Assembly: GCA_035691285.1 (NCBI GenBank)
Contig: DASSJI010000052.1
Span: 1 to 26,352 of the forward strand
DNA from: DATFEN01 sp035691285
GTDB lineage: Bacteria; Acidobacteriota; Vicinamibacteria; Fen-336
Length of the DNA stretch: 26,352 bases
Direction: 5' to 3'
The notes under the pieces are model-generated. The model saw only the letters and a program-made list of their open reading frames with translations. It made no database searches and was not told where the DNA came from. Made by a program: the position numbers and the translations under genes. Of this stretch, positions 7,987-15,444 are shown piece after piece; position 1 is the stretch's first letter; each line of letters starts with the position of its first letter.

Positions 7987-8568
7987 CTATCGGAGGGAGC
8001 GGGAGCCGGGCTTCACCGGCGTCCCGCCCCGGGCGCACAGCGGGCAGGCCGCCCTTTCCCAGGCCGGGACCTCGAGGGTCAGCAGGCTGCGGCGCGGCAC
8101 CCCGAGATCCACCTGGCCGCCGCTCCGGTCCACCAGGCTGCCGGCGGCGACCACACGGGCGCCCGAACGGGCCACGACCTCGATCACCTCGCGGGTCGAT
8201 CCCCCGGTGGTGATGACGTCCTCGACGACCACCACCGCCTCGTCAGGGTCGAGGACGAAGCCGCGCCGCAGCGTCATGGCCCCGTCCTGGCGTTCGGTGA
8301 AGAGACCGCGGCAGCCGAAGGCCCGCGCCACCTCGTGGGCCACCAGCACGCCGCCCAGCGCCGGCGCGACGACGGCGCCCGGCGGGCCCGGCAGCAGCGA
8401 GCGGAGCGCGGCGGCGAGCTCGGCGCCGAGGCGCGTGGCGAGCACCGGGTCCATGAGCACGCGAGCGCACTGGAGGTAGCGGGGCGAGTGCAGTCCGGAG
8501 GACAGCAGAAAGTGTCCCTCGAGGAGCGCCTCGCGCGCACGGAAGACCTCCAGCAGCTCCTCGGCCAT
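7987..8568 (-). CDS. pyrE: orotate phosphoribosyltransferase
   Basis: Transfers the ribose-5-phosphate of PRPP to orotate to give OMP in pyrimidine biosynthesis. HFLLSSGLHSPRYLQCA near residue 19 is the typical N-terminal block. The PRPP-binding motif is VVVVEDVITTGGSTREV, and FTERQDGAMTLRRGF is the flexible catalytic loop region. The product is 193 residues, near the usual length. A short tail carries two cysteines (CPLC) of unknown meaning. It is the first gene of the leftward pyrE-truA-uppS-cdsA-dxr-rseP operon. Only 26 bases separate it from the divergent glycosyltransferase gene. Confidence 0.95.
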   Translation of the reverse strand: MAEELLEVFRAREALLEGHFLLSSGLHSPRYLQCARVLMDPVLATRLGAELAAALRSLLPGPPGAVVAPALGGVLVAHEVARAFGCRGLFTERQDGAMTLRRGFVLDPDEAVVVVEDVITTGGSTREVIEVVARSGARVVAAGSLVDRSGGQVDLGVPRRSLLTLEVPAWERAACPLCARGGTPVKPGSRSLR

Positions 8569-8579
8569 TCGGGGGTCAC

Positions 8580-8587
8580 ACTATACT
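8580..8587. promoter_or_regulatory. shared -10 region of divergent pyrE and glycosyltransferase genes
   Basis: The 8-base patch ACTATACT reads as a -10 box on both strands: TATACT (8582-8587) rightwards and TATAGT (8580-8585) leftwards. It ends 7 bases before the rightward GTG at 8595 and 11 bases before the leftward ATG at 8568. Both transcripts would therefore have almost no leader. It is the only AT-rich patch in the 26-base gap. No convincing -35 box was found on either strand. Confidence 0.5.
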
Positions 8588-8594
8588 GCCTTCC

Positions 8595-9350
8595 GTGACG
8601 CCGCTCAGCGCTGTGATCATCGCCCAGGACGAGGAGGAGAACCTCGGAGCGGCCATCGAGAGCGCGCGCTTCTGCGACGAGGTGCTCGTGGTGGACTCTG
8701 GCTCGCGGGATCGCACCTGCGAGGTCGCGGCCGCGAAGGGGGCGCGCGTCGTCGTCAACCAACCCTGGCCGGGGTTCGTCCAACAGCGCAACTTCGCGAC
8801 CTCCGCCGCTCGCCACGACTGGATCCTGGCCATCGACGCCGACGAACGCGTCGGGCTGGACCTGCGCAGGGAGATCGAGGGGCTGCGCTCCAGGGGACCC
8901 GAGCACACGGGCTACCGCATCCCCCGCGTGGCGGTCTACCTGGGCCGGGAGATCCGCGCCACGGACTGGTACCCCGACCCGCAGCTCCGCCTGTTCGACC
9001 GGCGGCGCGGATGCTGGCGGGGCGCCCTCGTGCACGAGTCCGTGACCGTGGACGGCAGCGTGGGTCGCCTGCGCGGCGAGCTCGTCCACCGGCCGTATCG
9101 TGACGTCTCGGCGCACCTGCGCAAGATCGACGCCTACACCACGCTCTGGGCCCGCCAGAGCCTCGAGGCCGGGCGCCGCGCCTCGGCCCTGGAGCTCGTG
9201 GCTGCGCCGGCCTGGGCCTTCCTCCGGAACTACCTCCTGCGCGGCGGCCTGCGCCTGGGAACGGCGGGCTTCGCGGTCTCGGGCCTGAACTCCTACTACA
9301 CGTTCGTCAAGCTCCTGAAGCTCCGTGCCCTGGAAGACGGAGCGCCGTGA
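8595..9350 (+). CDS. family 2 glycosyltransferase (LPS-core WaaE/LgtF-like)
   Basis: Cytoplasmic GT-A fold transferase, probably adding a sugar to a cell-surface lipid-linked glycan. The N-terminus LSAVIIAQDEEENLGAAIES, then VLVVDSGSRDRT and LAIDADERV (nucleotide-sugar/metal Asp motif) define GT2. WYPDPQLRLFDRR and LVHESV are typical of the WaaE/KdtX subgroup that acts on the inner core of lipopolysaccharide. The product is 251 residues, the usual size for that subgroup. The start is a GTG at 8595 directly after the proposed -10 box. Its stop overlaps the next gene (GTGA at 9347-9350). The exact acceptor is not predictable. Confidence 0.88.
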   Translation: MTPLSAVIIAQDEEENLGAAIESARFCDEVLVVDSGSRDRTCEVAAAKGARVVVNQPWPGFVQQRNFATSAARHDWILAIDADERVGLDLRREIEGLRSRGPEHTGYRIPRVAVYLGREIRATDWYPDPQLRLFDRRRGCWRGALVHESVTVDGSVGRLRGELVHRPYRDVSAHLRKIDAYTTLWARQSLEAGRRASALELVAAPAWAFLRNYLLRGGLRLGTAGFAVSGLNSYYTFVKLLKLRALEDGAP

Positions 9351-10411
9351 GGGTGCTCCACGTCGACTCGGCGGCCTCCTGGCGCGGCGGGCAGAACCAG
9401 GTCCTGCTCACCGCCCGCGGCATGGCCGAGCGGGGCCACGACGTGGCCATCGCCTGTCGCCGCGGCGGCGCCCTCGAGGAGCGCGCCCGCGCCGCCAGGC
9501 TCGCGGTGCACGGGCTTCCCTTCCGCGGCGACCTTTCGCCCGCGGCGGCGCTCGGCCTCCGGCGCGTGCTGCGGAGCTTTCGCCCCGCCGCCGTGATGCT
9601 CCACGATCCTCACGCGGTCTCCGCGGGCGTGCTCGCCGGCCGCGGGGGAGCGCGGCGCGTCGCCGTGCGCCGCGTGGACTTCGCCCTGCGCGGCGCGCTG
9701 TCGCGGCGCAAGTACGGCGCCTGCGACGCGGTGATCGCGGTCAGCCGCGCGATCGCGGCCGAGCTGGAGCGCGGCGGCCTGGCCGGGGAGCGGATACGCC
9801 TCGTCTACGAGGGCGTCCCGGCGCGACCGCCGCAACCGGGAGGGGCCGAAGAGCTCCGGGCCCTGGGCGTGCCGCGCTCCGCGGACGTGGTCGGGAACGT
9901 CGCCGCCCTGACGGGACACAAGGACCAGGCGACGCTGCTCGAGGCGGCCGCCCTGCTCGCGCCCCTGCGGCCGGAGGCCCGCGTCCTGATCGTGGGAGAG
10001 GGCGAGCGGCGCGCATCGCTCGTGGCGCAGGCCGGGAGGCTCGGCATCGCCGATCGCGTGATCTTCGCCGGCTTCCGGAGCGACGTCGACCGCCTGCTCC
10101 CCGCCTTCGACGTGTTCTGCCTTACGTCGCACCTCGAAGGCCTGGGCACCAGCCTGCTCGACGCCATGTGCTTCGCGCGCCCCGTGGTGGCGACCGCGGC
10201 CGGGGGGATCCCGGAGGCCGTCGTGGACGGCGTAACGGGCAGGCTCGTTCCGGTGCGCGACGCGCGGGCGCTGGCCGAGGCGCTCGCGGAGGTGCTGGCC
10301 GACCCGGAGCGGAGCGCAGCCATGGGGCGGGCCGGGCGTGAGCGGTTCCTCGAGAGGTTCACGGCCGACCGCATGGTGGAGGACACGCTTCGCGTGCTGG
10401 AGGCGGCGTGA
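9347..10411 (+). CDS. family 4 (GT-B) glycosyltransferase
   Basis: Retaining GT-B glycosyltransferase of the GT4 group, probably for lipopolysaccharide or another envelope glycan. The N-terminal acceptor domain starts MRVLHVDSAASWRGGQNQVL, resembling the glycine-containing loop of GT4 enzymes. The C-terminal donor domain shows VGNVAALTGHKDQATLLEAA, VLIVGEGE, VIFAGFRSDVDRLLPAFDVF and LTSHLEGLGTSLLDAM. The last block holds the donor-binding E-x7-E-type region. The product is 354 residues. The GTG start overlaps the preceding stop by 4 bases, and its own stop overlaps the next GTG in the same way, so the three genes form a tightly coupled operon. Confidence 0.9.
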   Translation: MRVLHVDSAASWRGGQNQVLLTARGMAERGHDVAIACRRGGALEERARAARLAVHGLPFRGDLSPAAALGLRRVLRSFRPAAVMLHDPHAVSAGVLAGRGGARRVAVRRVDFALRGALSRRKYGACDAVIAVSRAIAAELERGGLAGERIRLVYEGVPARPPQPGGAEELRALGVPRSADVVGNVAALTGHKDQATLLEAAALLAPLRPEARVLIVGEGERRASLVAQAGRLGIADRVIFAGFRSDVDRLLPAFDVFCLTSHLEGLGTSLLDAMCFARPVVATAAGGIPEAVVDGVTGRLVPVRDARALAEALAEVLADPERSAAMGRAGRERFLERFTADRMVEDTLRVLEAA

Positions 10412-11325
10412 AGGTCCGGGCCATCCTGAACCCGCGCGCCGGGCTGGCCGCGGCGCGGGCGCGCGACGCGCTCCTCCGCGGTCCCTGGCCCGATCTCGAC
10501 CTGATCGAGACGCGCGCCCCCGGCCACGCCCGCGCGCTGGCCGGAGAGGCCGCGGCGGCGGGCTGCGACCTCGTCGTGGCGGCCGGAGGCGACGGAACCG
10601 CGAACGAGGTGGCCTGGGGCCTCCTGGGATCGAGCGCAGCCTTCGGCCTCGTGCCGCTCGGATCGGGGAACGGGCTCGCTCGTACACTCCGCATCCCCCT
10701 CGGGGCGCGCCGCGCCGTGGCCGCGCTCGCGTCGGGGGTGATGCGCGCAATGGACGTCGGCCGCATCGACGGGCGGCCTTTCCTCAACGTCGCAGGCGCC
10801 GGCCTCGACGCCGTCGTCGGTGCGGACTTCCAGGCCCATGGCCACGCGGGCGGCCGGCGCGGCGTGCTCACGTACGTGAAGCTCAGCCTGCCGCGCGCCT
10901 TGAGGTACGAGGCGCCGGCGTGGCGGCTCGAGGCCGGCGACGAGCGCTTCGAGGGACGCGCCTTGATCGTGTGCTTCGCCAACGGCCGCCAGTACGGCGG
11001 CGGCGCCGTCATCGCGCCGGGGGCCCGCCTCGACGACGGCCTGCTCGACATCGTGGTCTTCGAGGACGCGGGCGCCTTGGAGATCCTGGCGAACGCGCCG
11101 CGCCTGTTTCTCGGGACGATCGAGCGCTTCCGACGCTACCGGCACCTCCGGGCGGCGGCGGCCGTCCTCGAGGGCCCGTCCGGGTTCCTCCATCATCGCG
11201 ACGGCGAGCCCGAGCCCGAGGCGATCCGCGTCGAGGTCCGGCTCGAGCCGCGCGCGCTCCGGATCCTCGTTCCGCGCGAGACAGCCGAGGATGGCGACGG
11301 TCCGTTCCTCCCCGCGCCGGCCTGA
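10408..11325 (+). CDS. diacylglycerol kinase family lipid kinase (YegS/BmrU-like)
   Basis: Soluble lipid kinase of the DAGK catalytic superfamily, phosphorylating diacylglycerol or a related lipid with ATP. MKVRAILNPRAG is the N-terminal strand. VVAAGGDGTANEV is the diagnostic GGDGT nucleotide motif, and LVPLGSGNGLARTL the second conserved block. FLNVAGAGLDAVVG and DDGLLDIVVF belong to the C-terminal beta domain. The product is 305 residues, a normal length. The GTG start overlaps the GT4 stop. In this operon it could recycle diacylglycerol released by envelope glycan synthesis; that is inference. Confidence 0.92.
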   Translation: MKVRAILNPRAGLAAARARDALLRGPWPDLDLIETRAPGHARALAGEAAAAGCDLVVAAGGDGTANEVAWGLLGSSAAFGLVPLGSGNGLARTLRIPLGARRAVAALASGVMRAMDVGRIDGRPFLNVAGAGLDAVVGADFQAHGHAGGRRGVLTYVKLSLPRALRYEAPAWRLEAGDERFEGRALIVCFANGRQYGGGAVIAPGARLDDGLLDIVVFEDAGALEILANAPRLFLGTIERFRRYRHLRAAAAVLEGPSGFLHHRDGEPEPEAIRVEVRLEPRALRILVPRETAEDGDGPFLPAPA

Positions 11326-11344
11326 CGTTACGACGGCCAAGACA

Positions 11345-11420
11345 ACCACAGAGGACACAGAGCTCAACGTGAGAGCAGAAAGGAGGTGTCCTCTCCGTTC
11401 CCCTCGGTGCGCTCCGTGGT
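11345..11420. repeat. imperfect inverted repeat in convergent intergenic region
   Basis: Left arm 11345-11362 (ACCACAGAGGACACAGAG) pairs with right arm 11403-11420 at about 14 of 18 positions. Nested inside is a perfect 8-bp pair, GAGGACAC (11351-11358) with GTGTCCTC (11386-11393). It lies in the 117-base gap between the converging lipid-kinase and aldolase genes and is visibly less GC-rich than the flanks. The sequence resembles dispersed ACCACAGAGGACACAGAG-type intergenic palindromes that recur in many bacterial genomes (recollection, not a search). It may be a REP-like element or a bidirectional terminator. Confidence 0.5.
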
Positions 11421-11442
11421 CGTCCTAGCCGGAGTAGCGAAC

Positions 11443-12348
11443 CTACCCGGGCAGCGTGCCGCCGTCCACGGCGGCCTCCGCCTGCTCGAGAAGCCCGTGC
11501 AGCTCGCCACGGCCCGCGGGATCGAACGGAAGGAGCGGCGGGCGGGGCCAGCCGCCGCGGAAGCCGGCCACGTCCATCGCCGCCTTGAGGCCCGGGACGC
11601 CATGCGTCGCGGTGACCGCCGCGGCGAGCGGGGTGAGGGCTTCCTGGATGCGCCGCGCCGAGCGGTGATCGCCCCGCTCGAAGGCCCGGAAGAGGGCCGC
11701 CGCAGGACGCGGGGCGCAGCAGGCGACCGCAAGCACCCCCCCGGCAGCGCCGGCGCAGAGCGCAGGATAGAAGACGGGCGCCGAGCCGCACAACACGCTG
11801 AACGCCTCGGGCACCGAAGCGACGATGCGGCCGAGCAGCGCGACGTCGCCGCTCGAGTCCTTGATCCCGCGGACGCGTGGGTGCGCCGCCAGAGCGGCCG
11901 GCAGCCCCGGCGGGCACGACACTCCCGTGAACTGGGGCACCGTGTAGAGCAGGACCGGGATCGGCGACGCCTCGGCCACCGCCTCGAAGTGACGGGTCAG
12001 CACGTCCTGGGTCATTTGCGGCCGGTAGTAGTGCGGCGTGAGGACGAGGGCGGCATCGGCGCCGGCGTCGGCAGCACGGCGCGTCAGCTCCTGGGTCGCG
12101 CGCGTGGACTCGAGGCCCGTCCCCGCCATCACGGTCCGGCCCGCGGCGCGGCGGCGCGCCGCGCGCAGCAGCCGCAGCTTCTCGTCCTCGTCCAGGCTTC
12201 CGGCCTCGCCGTTCGAGCCGAGGACCAGGTAGCCCGCGAGGTCGAACGCCGCGTAGCGCTCGAGGTTCGCCTCGAACGCCTCTTCGTCGAGGGAGCCGTC
12301 CTCGCGGAACGGCGTCACGAGCGGCGGGATCACCCCGCGCAGCGTCAC
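11443..12348 (-). CDS. dihydrodipicolinate synthase family aldolase (4-hydroxy-2-oxoglutarate aldolase-like)
   Basis: Class I aldolase of the DHDPS/NAL superfamily, a TIM barrel that uses a Schiff-base lysine. Visible residues: GSNGEAGSL at 44-52 (the carboxylate-binding loop, GTTGE in true DapA), PHYYRP at 106-110, catalytic Tyr135 in VLLYTVP, and Schiff-base Lys163 in GIKDSSGD. The loop GSNGE, the block TGLESTRATQEL and the C-terminal HGVPGLKAAMD resemble eukaryotic and bacterial 4-hydroxy-2-oxoglutarate aldolases more than lysine-pathway DapA. The substrate is uncertain, perhaps a 2-keto-3-deoxy sugar acid or hydroxy-oxoglutarate. The start is a GTG 3 bases after the GAF-protein stop, in an operon with an SDR. 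Confidence 0.85.
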   Translation of the reverse strand: MTLRGVIPPLVTPFREDGSLDEEAFEANLERYAAFDLAGYLVLGSNGEAGSLDEDEKLRLLRAARRRAAGRTVMAGTGLESTRATQELTRRAADAGADAALVLTPHYYRPQMTQDVLTRHFEAVAEASPIPVLLYTVPQFTGVSCPPGLPAALAAHPRVRGIKDSSGDVALLGRIVASVPEAFSVLCGSAPVFYPALCAGAAGGVLAVACCAPRPAAALFRAFERGDHRSARRIQEALTPLAAAVTATHGVPGLKAAMDVAGFRGGWPRPPLLPFDPAGRGELHGLLEQAEAAVDGGTLPG

Positions 12349-12351
12349 GGC

Positions 12352-12873
12352 CTAGGCCGAGGGCGTCTTCTTGGCGAGCGCCGCCGCGAGGCGCTCCACG
12401 AGGCGCGTGTCCTGCGGCGTGAAGGCGTCGCGGAAGTCGCTCCACACCTCGAGCAGGGCCCAGAGGCCCGCCTCGGTGCGGACCGGCGCCACCAGCAGGC
12501 TTCCCGTCGTCAGGCCCACCTGCGCCCAGGGTCCCGTCGGCAGGAGGTCCGACACCATGGTCGGGCCGTGGGCGTGCGCGGCGTCGGCGATCGGGCCGGT
12601 GTCGCTTCCGACGCGCTCCGGGCCCGTGGGGCGCTCGAGGGCCATGTGCACGGCCAGGCCCTCGCCGTCCGCCACCCACGCGGTCACCGACGAGTAGCGG
12701 GCGAACTTCCGCTTCATCGTCTCGACCGCGAGGCGCAGCGCCTCCTCGAAGGAGGGCGCCTTCTTCACGTTTTCCTCGATTTCGTGGAGGACCTGCTCGC
12801 GGCGCTGCGCGGACTTGCGCGCCAGGTCGGTCTTCCAGGGTTTGTCTTCGTCCTGCATCACAGCCATGTTCAC
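12352..12873 (-). CDS. GAF-domain protein
   Basis: Small soluble protein of 173 residues consisting of one GAF-type sensory domain. A charged helical N-terminus (DLARKSAQRREQVLHEIEENV) leads into the GAF fold: FEEALRLAVETMKRKFARYSSVTAWVADG, then GLTTGSLLVAPVRTEAGLWALLEVWS and FTPQDTRLVERLAAALA. GAF domains bind small ligands, haem or cyclic nucleotides. No fused output domain is present, so it may act through a partner. The GTG at 12873 is preferred because GGAAGGAG lies upstream at a usable distance; an ATG two codons later is an alternative. It lies between an SDR (28-base gap) and an aldolase (3-base gap). Confidence 0.8.
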   Translation of the reverse strand: MNMAVMQDEDKPWKTDLARKSAQRREQVLHEIEENVKKAPSFEEALRLAVETMKRKFARYSSVTAWVADGEGLAVHMALERPTGPERVGSDTGPIADAAHAHGPTMVSDLLPTGPWAQVGLTTGSLLVAPVRTEAGLWALLEVWSDFRDAFTPQDTRLVERLAAALAKKTPSA

Positions 12874-12901
12874 TCGGCTCGACTCCTTCCCATGCTCATC
12901 T

Positions 12902-13648
12902 TCAGAAATGCTGCCGGCCGCCGTCCACGGCGAGGACCGCGCCGGTGCTGTAAGTGGCGCCGGCGAGGAGGAACAGCACCGCCTCGACGGCCTCGGCCAC
13001 GCGGCCGAAACGTTTCATCGGCACGCGCTCGCGCACCGCCTCGGACGCCCCCGGCGGGTCCAGGATCCCCGGGGCCACGGCGTTCACGCGGATCTCGGGC
13101 CCGAGCGCCAGGGCCAGGCACTTCGTCGCCATGATCAGCGCGGCCTTCGTGGCGCAGTAGGGCAGGTGGCTTCGCCATGGCCGCAGCCCTCCCAGGCTCG
13201 CCACGTTGACGATGGCGCCGCCACCACGACGTCGCATGTGCGGCGTCGCCGCCTTGCTGGCCATCACGGCGGCCTTGACGTTCACGGCGAAGGCCTCGTC
13301 CAGCGCCTCCTCCTCGAGGGACTGGAGCGGCGTCTTCCTGAACACGCCCACGTTGTTGACGAGCAGGTCGATGCCGCCCAGGGCGGACGCGGCCTGGTCG
13401 ACGAAGGCCGCCATCTCGCCCGGCCGCCGGGCGTCGGCGCGGGCGGTGAAGGCGCGTCGCCCGCGGGACTCGACGTCACGCGCGACGTCACGCGCGCCCT
13501 CCCGGCTCTCGCGATGGCTGAAGGCGACGTCGGCGCCGGCCTGGGCCAGCGCCTCCACGAGGGCCTTCCCGAGCCCGCGCCCCCCGCCCGTGACCACGGC
13601 GAGCCGGCCGTTGAGCCGCGGGCCTTCGGGACGATCGGGAGACGTCAA
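12902..13648 (-). CDS. short-chain dehydrogenase/reductase (SDR)
   Basis: Classical NAD(P)-dependent oxidoreductase related to FabG-type 3-oxoacyl reductases and sugar dehydrogenases. Counting from the TTG at 13648: cofactor loop TGGGRGLG at 20-27, NNVG at 98-101, catalytic Ser141, Tyr154 and Lys158 (YCATK), and the C-terminal GAVLAVDGG. The product is 248 residues, the family norm. The frame is open to an ATG at 13711, but that start would overlap the divergent kinase gene and place a perfect TATAAT inside the coding region, so the TTG is preferred with moderate confidence. It is the first gene of the SDR-GAF-aldolase operon. A 12-base tandem duplication at 13471-13494 encodes a repeated ARDV. 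Confidence 0.9.
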   Translation of the reverse strand: MTSPDRPEGPRLNGRLAVVTGGGRGLGKALVEALAQAGADVAFSHRESREGARDVARDVESRGRRAFTARADARRPGEMAAFVDQAASALGGIDLLVNNVGVFRKTPLQSLEEEALDEAFAVNVKAAVMASKAATPHMRRRGGGAIVNVASLGGLRPWRSHLPYCATKAALIMATKCLALALGPEIRVNAVAPGILDPPGASEAVRERVPMKRFGRVAEAVEAVLFLLAGATYSTGAVLAVDGGRQHF

Positions 13649-13675
13649 AACCCGCGGATTATACAGCACTGACGT
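13642..13675. promoter_or_regulatory. divergent promoter region with TATAAT and flanking inverted repeat
   Basis: A perfect consensus -10 box (TATAAT on the minus strand, 13658-13663) lies 9 bases before the TTG start of the SDR. It is flanked by a 6-bp inverted repeat, ACGTCA at 13642-13647 and TGACGT at 13670-13675, with a 22-base spacer. This is a candidate operator that could control the SDR operon and the divergent histidine kinase (ATG at 13705) together. No good -35 box was recognised. Confidence 0.4.
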
Positions 13676-13704
13676 AACATCCACAGGCCAGGCGATTCGC
13701 CGCG

Positions 13705-15444
13705 ATGCCACGCCCCCTGCTCGCCCGCCTGAGGGCTCTCACCGCCCCGCCCGTGTTCCCGGGCGACGAAGAGACCTCGCTCCAGGCCCGCCAGCTCCAC
13801 ATGATCACCCTGGGAGGAGCGGCGGCGATCACGCTCTGGGCGCCCGGAGTCGCCCTGGCCGTTCCGGACCTGCGGCCCAGGGCGGCCGCGGCCCTCTCCA
13901 TGCTCGCGCTGTTCGCGTTCGCCTTCGCCTTGAACCAGGCCAGACGCGTCCGGCTTGGGAGCACGGTCCTCGTCGGCGGCCTGTGGGTGCTGATGACAAC
14001 CGTCGCGTGGGCGGCCGGCGCCGTGCGCGAGACCAGCTTCGGCTGGCACTTCCTGGTCGTCCTGATGGCCGCGCTCCTGCTGGGCCGGCGCGCCGCCTTC
14101 GGCCTGCTCGTGGTCAGCGTCGCGACCCAGCTCATCCTGATGGACGCCCAGCGCAAGGGTCTCGCGCCTCCGATGCTCGACTCGATGCCCGCGGTCGTGG
14201 TGGCCCACGTCGCGATCCTGGCGCTCTCCTTGACGCTCCTGTACACGGCGACCCGCACCATCAGCGACACGCTGACGCGAACCCGGCGCGGCGAGGCGGC
14301 GCTGCGCGCGCTGCTCGATGCCACGACGGATCCGGCGTTCCTGATGAAGGCGGACGGCACCCTGCTGGCCCTGAACGGGGCCCTGGCCCGTTCCCTCGGC
14401 GGCGACGCCCGCGCGATGGTGGACCGGAACGTCTGGTCCTTCGTTCCCGCCGAGCTGGCCGCGGCCCGCCGCGCCCGCGTCGACGAGGTGATGCGGTCGG
14501 GCCACCCGGTGCGGTTCGAAGACCGAGGCGCGAGCGGCCGGGTCTTCGACAACAACGTCTTCCCTGTGAAGGACGATCTCGGCCGCACGGTCCGCGTGGC
14601 CGTGTTCGCCCGCGACGTCACCGACTTCCGCGAGGCCCAGGCGGCCTCGGAGCGGAGCTCTCAGGAGCTCCAGCGCGCCTACGCGCGCGTCGCGAGGCTT
14701 GACAAGGCGAAGTCCGATTTCATCACGGTCACGGCCCACGAGCTGCGCACGCCGCTCACCCTGGTGATGGGCTACGCGGAGCTGCTCGAGGAGGCGACCC
14801 GCGAGACGCCAGGCGCCTCGAGCCTCGTGGGCGGCGTGCGCACCGGAGCTCGGCGGCTGCACCGGATCATCGACGACATGCTCGACTTGATCACGCTGGA
14901 ACGCGACACGCCTTGGCCGGCGCGAGAACCCGTGGCTCTCGGCGCCCTCGCGGCGGAGGTCCTTCTCGAGTTCGAGCGGGGCATCGAGGAACGCAAGCTG
15001 ACGGTCGTGTGCCAGATCGGCGAGCTGCCGGCAGTGCCCGGCGACGCCGAGGCCCTCTCCAAGGCGCTCCATCATCTGGTCATGAACGCGATCAAGTTCA
15101 CGCCGGACGGAGGCAGGATCACGCTGCGCGGCCGCACGCGCGCCGACGCCGGCCGCGCGCCCGCCGTCGAGCTGGTCGTCGAGGACACCGGCATCGGCAT
15201 CGACCGGGCCGATCAGGAGCGGATCTTCGAGAGCTTCTCCCAGACCGGCGACGTCCGCTTCCACTCCTCGAGCCGGACCAGGTTCAAGGGCGGCGGACCG
15301 GGATTGGGGCTCGCGCTCGCCAAGAAGGTGGTCGAGGCGCACGGAGGCCGACTGTGGGTCGAGAGCCCGGGACACGACGAGGTGTCCTGCCCGGGAAGCC
15401 GCTTCTTCCTGGTCCTGCCGCTCGAGGCGCCGCCTGGCGGCTAG
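13705..15444 (+). CDS. membrane sensor histidine kinase with PAS domain
   Basis: Two-component sensor kinase of 579 residues. Six probable membrane helices at about residues 34-53, 58-77, 84-105, 112-127, 130-145 and 161-180 form an integral membrane sensor with almost no periplasmic domain. A PAS domain follows at about 196-309 (ALLDATTDPAFLMKADGTLL to FARDVTDFREA), then a coiled linker. The HisKA H-box has His345 in TAHELRTPLTLVMGYAELL. The ATPase domain has the N-box NAIKFTPDGG, the G1 box DTGIGID and the G2 box GGGPGLGLALAKKVVE. No response regulator gene is adjacent, so it is an orphan. Its TAG stop (15442-15444) shares bases with the stop of the converging Ser/Thr kinase. No clear ribosome site precedes the ATG. 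Confidence 0.93.
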   Translation: MPRPLLARLRALTAPPVFPGDEETSLQARQLHMITLGGAAAITLWAPGVALAVPDLRPRAAAALSMLALFAFAFALNQARRVRLGSTVLVGGLWVLMTTVAWAAGAVRETSFGWHFLVVLMAALLLGRRAAFGLLVVSVATQLILMDAQRKGLAPPMLDSMPAVVVAHVAILALSLTLLYTATRTISDTLTRTRRGEAALRALLDATTDPAFLMKADGTLLALNGALARSLGGDARAMVDRNVWSFVPAELAAARRARVDEVMRSGHPVRFEDRGASGRVFDNNVFPVKDDLGRTVRVAVFARDVTDFREAQAASERSSQELQRAYARVARLDKAKSDFITVTAHELRTPLTLVMGYAELLEEATRETPGASSLVGGVRTGARRLHRIIDDMLDLITLERDTPWPAREPVALGALAAEVLLEFERGIEERKLTVVCQIGELPAVPGDAEALSKALHHLVMNAIKFTPDGGRITLRGRTRADAGRAPAVELVVEDTGIGIDRADQERIFESFSQTGDVRFHSSSRTRFKGGGPGLGLALAKKVVEAHGGRLWVESPGHDEVSCPGSRFFLVLPLEAPPGG

